Source: Aplidium turbinatum | Lineage: Eukaryota; Chordata; Ascidiacea; Aplousobranchia; Polyclinidae | Length of the DNA stretch: 64,000 nucleotides | Direction of reading: 5' to 3' | Assembly (NCBI GenBank): GCA_918807975.1 | Contig: OU964922.1 | Coordinates: 16,170,329 to 16,234,328, forward strand | Shown here: piece after piece, positions 56,300 through 64,000 of the stretch | How the letters are laid out: every line of letters begins with the position of its first letter | Numbering within the stretch: the first letter of the stretch is position 1 | Notes under the pieces: model-generated | The model's input: the letters and a program-made list of their open reading frames with translations, nothing else | Told to the model about the DNA's origin: nothing | Database searches by the model: none | Made by a program: the position numbers and the translations under genes

Positions 56300-57780
56300 T
56301 AATACGTAATCTGGATTTAAAAAATCTGAAGCAGACTTATTAACATTCAGACTAAATGAGTGGAATCTGCTTGGTGATGACTTCAGAGTATTGCTTACAG
56401 AGATAGGTACTTGAAATAGATCATGATCTTATTCAGTGGCATTACACTTCTACCAAACGTCACAAAGCAGTGTTACTTTACAATGGCAACATATATTCGT
56501 CAGTTTCATTGGCTTAGGCCTATGCAATACAGATGAAAGAAGGTTGTGAAACTGTCAAGCAACAGCTCATTAACATCAGTTACGCTCAGTTTAAGTGATA
56601 TGTTTGTGGTGACTTTGGTGGCTCTTGCTTTTTTGTGCTTGTGGAGTAGTAGAGCTGTCAATGAGCACTATAAGAAAATTCATTGGCCGACACGGGAAAC
56701 ACTAACTCCAGAAATGTACGTTACTAGGGAGCCTCTTCTAAGCAGGAAGAACATAATAATACTGCGACCACTTCATATCAACTGAGGTCTGGTAAAGCAG
56801 TTTGTAAAACTTTTGGACTTTCAAAGACAAGTTTTTCAAGAAATCGGCTTAATGTTTTTCTGTCTATCAGTTGGCAAAACAAAAGCAGGAATATTTGTGG
56901 TTCTCCAAATAAGCACAATGCTAAAGCTTGGAAGAAAGAACGAATGAAACAGAAATGGAAGAGTGCCGAGTATCTTGAAGCGTGGTTGATAGAGTTTTGA
57001 TAAATTAAAAGGACCGAAATTACAAAGAGTTGGTGGGAAAACTTCTTCTCTCGTGTTGTCGCTATATGTCAGGGCATCCGTTGGTTAGCCACTGCCTGGT
57101 GTCGTCATCGATAGAAATTAGGCCTTCCATACCATGAGGTGGTCTGTATAGCCGGCAGTCCTTGATAATGTGGGCTGCCATCTGCATTTCACCACACTCA
57201 CAAGCAGCACTCTCTAGCGCAACATGTCTGCACCATAGCGTCCAACACCAGTGAGCAAACGGTTACGCCTTGATGAGGCAAGTCTAGAGAGGCCATGGCC
57301 CAGCTGGTTCTCGGGCGGGGATCTGAATACTTGGCGAAGTGGGGATGTGCTGCTTGACCATTGTTCACACCACGCCGCGTGGCACCACTGTTTGCTAGGG
57401 CTTCCACCAGAGGCTGCCAGAAGGTCTTGTGCAGCGCGTACAAATGGCTTTTTTGATTTTAGCCGCTGCTTTGGTGGATATCTCAGCGTGGTTGCGTGTA
57501 GTGGAAAAACTAGGAAAAACTAATCAAATGTTACCAAAGCATGGCTTTTCTCATGTCTAAAAAACTGTCTTATGTTCTCATCTGGATGTCTTTTAAATCT
57601 TGGTGACTTCAGTGAGGAGCATGGTAAGAGATTTCACCAAGATATTAAGCCAATGTAAAAACGATATAAAGGCCACTGGGACAATGCAATGCTGGGAGAC
57701 CACATTTGGTCTTTGGTAAAGCCAGACAAGGGCGGTCATAAAAGAAAAGATCACTCAAAAGTAAATTTTTGAATGACACT
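56300..57780 (+). pseudogene. Pseudogene of an uncharacterised, widely dispersed animal protein family
   Basis: Segments in three frames follow one family pattern known to me from many uncharacterised invertebrate proteins: GFKKSEADLLTFRLNEWNLL (~56306), HKAVLLYNGNIYSSVSLA (~56463), IQMKEGCETVKQQL, FLCLWSSRAVNEHYKKIHWP (~56630), LRPLHIN then GLVKQFVKLLD (~56765), and EEHGKRFHQDI then GHWDNAMLG (~57615). The nearest family consensus has CLWDSR, PPLHIKLGLMKQFVKALD and ERFHQDI. Function is unknown; dispersal suggests a transposon-borne gene. There are several stops and frameshifts. One in-frame stop lies in TAGGCCTA (56515-56522); without GGCCTA the frame reads LAYAIQMKE. A LINE fragment (57060-57500) sits inside. 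Confidence 0.55.
57060..57500 (-). mobile_element. LINE ORF2 C-terminal fragment inside the pseudogene
   Basis: The minus strand has SSRRNRLLTGVGRYGADM, equivalent to LNRLRTGVGRFRSDM in the LINE at 51207-51563, plus CECGEMQMAAH-like Cys codons around 57190-57210. It is a short, 5'-truncated piece of a related LINE within the dispersed-family pseudogene. Confidence 0.6.
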
Positions 57781-58181
57781 TATTGTTTGTAAAAGTATGT
57801 TACGTTTATCTTCAAGCCTTCTTTATGAAAACCCTATCTGTAGCGACACGGGGTTTTATAAGGACGCCCCACTCTAGTACTGAAATATTTCTCAGAAGGA
57901 AATATGCTAGAAATGTGAAATTTCTTGACTTTTAGTTTTTATTCTTTGCAAATTTTCTAAACTTACACTGGTCATTTTTCTACCGTCCTGCCCTTCACAA
58001 TAAGCATGTCGTCTCAGGTGGCTAGACATTTTCGTGCAATGCTAGATATATATAATTTAATGTCAGTGCAATATAAATGTCAGTGAAATTACTTTGAAAT
58101 GTTAAAACGCCCAAAAATGCCTTATATTTATGAGCAAAAGTAATTTTTTGTTTAATTCAGCATTGTGTTATAATTACTCTG
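57781..58181. other. AT-rich spacer
   Basis: Nothing recognised between the pseudogene and the candidate LTR start. Confidence 0.5.
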
Positions 58182-59040
58182 TGTAACCACCACAAGTTGA
58201 GTTACTGATTCTATTTGGCGACCAATAGTTGTTATGCGGACCGCACATACATTAAGCAGAGAGAATACAATAAAGGGGACCCAACACACAGCAAAACCTA
58301 GAAAATTAACAGGGTTTAGCCCCACTGAGACCAGGGAGCTTGCAGGGCGTGGAATAAGAGGGCTAGTTAAGCACCATCCAAAGTCACGAATTTATAAACT
58401 GAGCGCTAGTAATGGACTAGGCCAGCATAGGGGTATAGCAGAGTAAAGGGATAAAAGATTTACTGAGCAGTAGCACCAGCAGCCATTTAGTTTTCACGAA
58501 TCCAGTAGGCAATTACATCTACATTGATCTTTCAGTATGATACAAATCCGATATCAATTAGTTACTGATCCCTTATTCAAATAGAAATATAAACATTAAG
58601 TTAGTTTAAGAGTATACTTACATACTGTGTGACTTCCACGATAATAAATATTGAAACCCTAAATAAAACTGCTTTCGAATCTTCCGCCTCGCCATCAAAA
58701 ATCAACGTCATCGCGATGACAACATCCGGGAATGTGCATAAAGCCTATTTTGGGAAGGGCAACGCAGTCGACCGAAACTTGTCATGTAAACAAGGGCTTC
58801 GTAAAGGGTCAGAAAACAGGTATAAACAATTATGATTAATTCGGAACTGAGCATGAGATTATGTAACCAACATACCGGCCTCAAAAACATTACTGGGGTA
58901 GAAGTAGCTGTTTTTCCCCAAAAAAAAAAGTAATCGAATGCTCTTATTACATGAGCTTGTTCAGACAATACAACGTTTCAAATGTACAATGTCGCATAAC
59001 TATGGAAAATATTTACGATCTCTGAAGTGGGTCCCCTGAG
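58182..59040 (-). repeat. Candidate 3' LTR of BEL/Pao 2 (inner end uncertain)
   Basis: A TGTAAC start at 58182 and non-coding sequence up to the pol stop fit an LTR plus short 3' region. The paired LTR is outside the window, so neither boundary is confirmed. Confidence 0.35.
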
Positions 59041-59192
59041 GTCGTTTTGAACACAAAAGCAAAGCTAGGCAAACGTATTGGAAACAAAACACAAGCAACA
59101 ATACCATACACTAAGTTACGTAAATGTTCGCGTCGCGCGCGTGATAATAAACCTGTCTCTATCAGTAAGTCCAATCATCAAGGGAAATCGAT

Positions 59193-62100
59193 TCAAATGT
59201 CTGCTTCCAGAAGACACACCTTTCGAACATCACGCACGTAGGTTGAAGTCGCAGTCTTTAGACGAACCGTGCGTACAACGTCGTCTTGATCTGGAAACAC
59301 TTCCGTCACTCTCGCTTTGGGCCACAACCCTCTGGATTGACAGTCATTTATTACCAAGACCACGTCGCCAACGGCGAGATTTCGAACTGGCTTCTGCCAC
59401 TTGCTGCGGGTTTGCAATAATGTCATGTATTCTGCAGACCAACGCTGCCAAAACTGGTCGGCAAGGTAGTTAACTAACCGCCATGATTTACGGTAACTGT
59501 CAGCAAATGTAAATATATCACATGGCATGCTTGCATCAAGCTTGCTTTGTAGCAAGCTATTAGGTGACAGAGCCACCAAATCTTCGGGATCGTCGCTAAC
59601 TGTTGTCAACGGCCTGTCATTCATAATGTGTTCTGCTTCGGTAACAAGTGTTATTAGGTCTTCATCCTTCAAAGTTCGGTCCTTGACCAAGGCATGCAGA
59701 ATTTTCCTGGCAGATCGGATGCATCTCTCCCAGGCTCCTCCTCTATGTGATGCCAATGGGGCATTGAAAGACCACTTGATGCCTTTCTGCGATAACCCTT
59801 TCTGAATATGGGCAAGGTTCCATCGTTTGATACCTTCAACAAACTCTCGTTTAGCGCCGACAAAGTTTGTGCCATTGTCACTCATGAGCTCTTCAACCAT
59901 GCCTCTTCGATTTACGAATCTTTGAAATGCTTGAAGGAATGAGGAGGTATCGAGGGAATAAGCAATTTCAAAATGTACAGCCCGAGAGGCCATACAGGTG
60001 AACACACACAAGTAACGTTTGGACATGCTTCTACCAGACTTGGTCATAAACGGCCCTGCATAGTCCACTCCTGTGCAAGCAAACGCTGGTCTACCAGGGG
60101 TAACCCTACATTTTGGAAGTGGTGCCATGATTTGTTGACCCCCTGTAGCATCTCTCAAACGACACACTCTACACTCACGCAACACACGACGCACAGTAGA
60201 ATGACCTTTAATCACCCAAAACGCCTTCCTACACACACTAAGCGTATGAAGCACGCCGCAATGGGCACTACAAACATGATAAAACTCAATCACCAGCCGC
60301 GTCACATGGTGTCGGCTGGGCAAGATCATTGGATGTTTCTCCCCCAGAGACAAAGTGGAGCGCTGCAACCGCCCACCAACACGAAGAATACCTTGAACAA
60401 CCATAGGGCTTAGGCCACGTAAGTTGGAGCCCTTGGGCAGGACGCCTACAGAGGGGTTAAGTGAAAAATCGAAATCTCTTTGATCCGCTAAATTGCCTAG
60501 TTCCTTGGCAAAACTGACCCTTTGCACAAGCTTGACGATCTCCAGAGTGCTGGCTTTTAACTCTCCAACAGTAAGATGGCCGGAATCTGGTAACCTGTCA
60601 AGCTCGGTAGACTGCCTAGCAATATTCTTCCGAAGCCGTCGTCGAACTCTGAGGATCCAGGCTAATGCTCGTTTAAGCCTATCAAACGAGGAGTAGTGGT
60701 GAAGCAGACGATGGATGGGGTCCTCATCGACCGACTGTAGTTCCACTGCATTTAGGAGGGCAGCCTTCTTTACCTCAGGATCTCCAGCAGGTACTTCAAG
60801 TACTTTGGGTTGCTGTGGCCAGCAGTCTTCACCCTTTGTAAGAAACTCTGGACCATCAAACCACATAGCTGCTCTCTCGGCCTGGTCTGGCATTAGTCCT
60901 CTCGATGCAATATCTGCAGGGTTTGATTTGGTGTCAACATGTCGCCACTGTGACGGATTAGACTCTGCACGAATAGTTGCCACACGGTTTGCAACATACA
61001 CCACGAACCTCTTCTCCTTGTTGTTAATGTACTGTAACACTGAGGTGGAATCCGTCCAGTAGATTATATTATCAAGGTTAATATCAAGCTCGCGCTTTAA
61101 GAGATTTACCAATTTTATGCCGACTACAGCAGCAGCAAGCTCTAACCTGGGTACCGAGATACTTTTTAGAGGTGTTACGCGAGACTTCCCCATAACAAAG
61201 CAACAGTGTGTTGTTCCTTCGGCATTTAACAACCGGAGGTAAGCAACTGACCCATATCCTGTCATACTTGCATCGCAAAAACAATGGAGCTGCACTAATG
61301 TAGGAGTAAATCCACAAGGGCGAAAACAACGAGGTACCTTCACATCCTCAAGTCGTGGCAAACACTCCAACCATTTATTCCAAACTTGTGTCCTGTCGTC
61401 AGGTATACCATCATCCCATCCGAGAGAATCTGCACAAAGCTCTTGAAGCAGTTGCTTAGCAGGCAACATGAACGGCTGAACGAGGCCCAATGGGTCATAT
61501 ACCTGGCTTATCATCGACAACAGACCTCTTCTGGTGCACGGCTTTTGCTTGATGCAAACTTTAATCTCCAAGTTGTCAGAGAGAGTATTCCAGACCACTC
61601 CAAGAGTTCTTTCCAATGGTGGCGAGTCCAAGTCCAAATTCAGCATGGTTTTTGATTTATCTTTATCAGGTATTTGGTCCAACACACCCTCATGATTACT
61701 GAGAAATTTCGTCAGATGGAAGCCACCTGCCTCTAGCAGCTTGCTCAGTGACTGCACCAACTGTGAAGCTTCCTGCACCGTTTCGAATGACTTCAGAAAA
61801 TCATCTACATAAAAGTTCCTCTTGATAGAATATAGTACGTCGCTTTTAACATTGAGCACATTGTCTTCCGCGACCTTCCGTAACGCAAACCCACAACAGC
61901 TCGGCGAAGACGTAGCTCCAAAGAGATGGACACACATCTGATAGTCTTCGGGCTGGGAGGAAGTATCTCCATTAGGCCACCAGAGAAAGCGAAGACTATC
62001 ACAGTCGTCAGGTTCTACGCGAACCTGATGAAACATTCCTTTGATGTCCGCGACTGCTACCACTGGTTTTGTCCTGAAGCGGAGCAAAACTCCTACCAGA

Positions 62101-62636
62101 CTGCTTGTTTGGTCAGGGCCTTGAAGTAGGTTGTCATTTAAAGAAGTGCCCCTGAACTTAGACGCACAATCGAAGACAATGCGGAATTTTTCACCGGTAG
62201 CATGATGAGGGAGGTACCATGTTCGGCCGGTCTTAGGCAATTTATCATGTGGCACCTTTCGTGCATATCCATTGTCTAAATACTCTCTGATCTTCTGACT
62301 ATACATATCGAAGAACTTGTCATCCTTTTCAAACCTACGCCGAAGGTGCTCCAAGCGTTTTTCGTCAACCTTTCTGTTGCAGGGGAGCGTAGTTTTCTCA
62401 TCCTTCCACGGTAGTCCTAGCTGATAATGTCCCTCCACCTTTTTTACCGATTCTTTCATTAAAGTCAGCGCTTGTTTGTCATTGATGGACATGGCAAGTT
62501 CATCTGGATCACCAACATCATTGAAGTCATGATCGTAGGTTTGCTGCATGTGACGATGCAGTACGTCACTTCCAGAGTGAATAAAATTAACATGCACCAA
62601 GGCCTTGGAACTATTATGTCCCGCAGGACCACTCAA
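59193..62636 (-). pseudogene. BEL/Pao 2 pol (reverse transcriptase, RNase H, integrase)
   Basis: The minus-strand frame has Pao-type reverse transcriptase (FDCASKFRG, then NFYVDDFLKS) and RNase H (CFCDASMTGYGSVAYL). The integrase has its zinc-binding region (CRKAFWVIKGHSTVRR) and core (GVDYAGPF, LMSDNGTNF, SHRGGAWERCIRSARK). The C-terminal Pao domain follows (GDVVLVINDCQSRGLWPKAR). Domain order is that of the family. It is listed as a fossil because the frame relation to gag-protease and the 5' end outside the window do not let me call the element intact. Confidence 0.85.
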
Positions 62637-62645
62637 TGTCCAACC

Positions 62646-63986
62646 CTAGCCAGGACGAATGGCATTTGGTTCACCATTCCGGCCTCTGCGAAACGCATGC
62701 ATATAGTGTGCTTCCTGCACATCAGCACCAATTAAAAGGTCAACTGACTTTTCAGCCAGCTCTGGGATGTCCACGCCTTGCAATACATCTGGAAACATGC
62801 TAGCATCATCAGCATTCGGAATACTTCCATCCAGAGCAGGTAATGCCGGAACCGCCAATACAGCATCAATCTCCATCCCCTTACATTCTTTAATGCCACG
62901 TGTATACAGACCCTGCAGCCTGTAACCACGTTGTTGACTGACGCCGTTCATAGTTGAAACGGAGTAATCCACACTCTTGCCTGTCATCCCAAGCCGCTTC
63001 ATCAAGTCGATTGTGCAGAGGGTGGTGTCTGAGCCTTCATCAAGAAAGGCATAAGTGTCGACTTGTGACTTTCTATCCGGGCTCCAAACTGTAACCGGTA
63101 CCACCTTCAGACGTACCATATAACTCTTTGCACCACGCAGCCCCGAACTAGCGCAGGTTACTACAGAAGTACAATTGGGAGATGTAGAGGAGCCGGCCTC
63201 TTTGCTGTCCTGGCCAGGTTTCATGGGTTCCGTGGCTCCATACTTTCTTCCACTCCTGTCATCTTGAGGGCGGTGAAGCAGAGTGTTATGTCTTCCTTTG
63301 CAAAGCTTACAACTCCTGTCCCACTTGCACTCTTGTACACGATGTCCAAACTCTAAACAGTTAAAACAACACTGGGCAGCTCTAACTGTCCGCTGTCGGT
63401 CCACTTCAGCCATGCGACGAAACTGCCTGCATTGCCACAATGGGTGTCCGTTAGAACACACAGGGCACTTCCAATCGCATGGTTCTGAAGAATAGTTTGC
63501 ACCAACGCTACTCTTAGCAGAATGAGGTCCACCCTTTACTGAACCCTGTGATGCATATGACAGAACACCTTTACCTGACTTGGTTCTTCTTTCCTGGTTC
63601 GAATGAATCTTGTCTCTGTTGAGAGCCTGGGCCAAGTATCCACCTTGGACCCGAGTATACTGGTAAATTTGATCAGCCAGTTGAGCAAATGTAAGCCCTT
63701 CAACAGAGACCTCAATTAACCGATCCTGCAACTTGGGCGGCAGACGACTCACAATAATTGTCAGGGTGTGACGTGTGTTCAACCCACAATCTAGTCTTCC
63801 CCCACAAGTCATTTCACAATCCTTCATCTGACGCGACAGATCTAATAATCCCTGCGTGTTCCCTTCCTTAAAGGCAGGGCCATTTATGATCTTTTCAATA
63901 AAGGCTGTGGTAACACTGTCGATCATGCCAAAGTTTCTGTACAGTGTGTTACGGGCATGGTGGTAAGCAAGGCTTGGTGGTTCCAT
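62646..63986 (-). pseudogene. BEL/Pao 2 gag-protease region (continues past window edge)
   Basis: The minus-strand frame has the Pao gag helical part (LLDLSRQMKDCEMTCG) and Cys/His knuckles (CPVCSNGHPLWQC; CFNCLEFGHRVQECKW; CKLCKGRHNTLLH). An aspartic protease-type motif (TYAFLDEGSDTTLCTIDL) and SVDLLIGADV follow. The frame is open upstream of the ATG at 63986 to the window edge. Confidence 0.8.
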
Positions 63987-64000
63987 GACAATGCATTGCT

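Larger units (their letters stand above)
58182..64000 (-). mobile_element. BEL/Pao LTR retrotransposon 2, runs off the window
   Basis: Minus-strand gag-protease (62646-63986 and beyond) and pol (59193-62636) occupy the window end. The 3' LTR probably starts at 58182 with TGTAACCACCACAAG, similar in its first bases to the other BEL/Pao LTR, and ends somewhere before ~59180. The copy looks largely whole in the window (few breaks, perhaps one), but the 5' LTR lies outside, so completeness and age cannot be judged. Confidence 0.75.

Overview
This is a eukaryotic, almost certainly invertebrate-animal window, AT-rich and made nearly wholly of transposable elements. I see no intact single-copy host gene, rRNA or CRISPR array. 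The mixture of BEL/Pao retrotransposons, a Polinton, a Jockey/I-type LINE, tRNA-derived SINEs, and hAT, piggyBac, P-like and KDZ/IS3EU-like DNA transposons suits a marine invertebrate. The sequence does not settle the phylum.

Positions 1-15460: a ubiquitin-protease (USP) fragment, probably from a neighbouring copy, is followed by a giant DNA transposon (T1, 570-15460). T1 has ~147-bp terminal inverted repeats and long arms of a ~205-bp satellite (family A) that are inverted relative to each other. Between the arms lie a DDE-type transposase, an Ulp1-like protease and a USP-like protease, all on the + strand. Its right side holds a second copy of the SINE + tail + satellite module, and the two modules are separated by ~2.7 kb containing a P-element/THAP9-like transposase exon.

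15461-33679: a second, related terminus (T2) lies head-to-head with T1 and leads into ~33 units of a diverged ~205-bp satellite (family B). Family B is recognisably homologous to family A and has a 1,440-bp higher-order repeat. The B array is split by a hAT element (17521-28860, 8-bp target duplication). That hAT contains a BEL/Pao element (19608-28591, LTRs identical by eye), which in turn contains a decayed piggyBac (about 24848-26900).

33680-50330: a LINE 3' fragment, a TTAA-flanked MITE and a hAT MITE with an 8-bp duplication lead into a broken Polinton (about 37870-48440: packaging ATPase, integrase, adenovirus-type protease, minor-capsid-type protein). The Polinton is interrupted by a 5.9-kb TA-flanked element (41580-47502) with satellite arrays at both ends and no recognisable gene.

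50330-64000: SINEs, a Jockey/I-type LINE (minus strand), a pseudogene of an uncharacterised animal family, a second LINE fragment, and a largely whole BEL/Pao element (minus strand) that runs off the window end.

Two observations stand out. First, T1/T2 combine two different protein-deconjugating proteases with terminal satellite arms whose units each carry TATA-like, hairpin and splice-acceptor-like signals. Second, a genome-wide-looking TA to TA-GCC-TA / TA-GGCC-TA micro-insertion can be seen directly by comparing repeat copies inside the window and resembles transposon excision footprints. All counts were made by eye.
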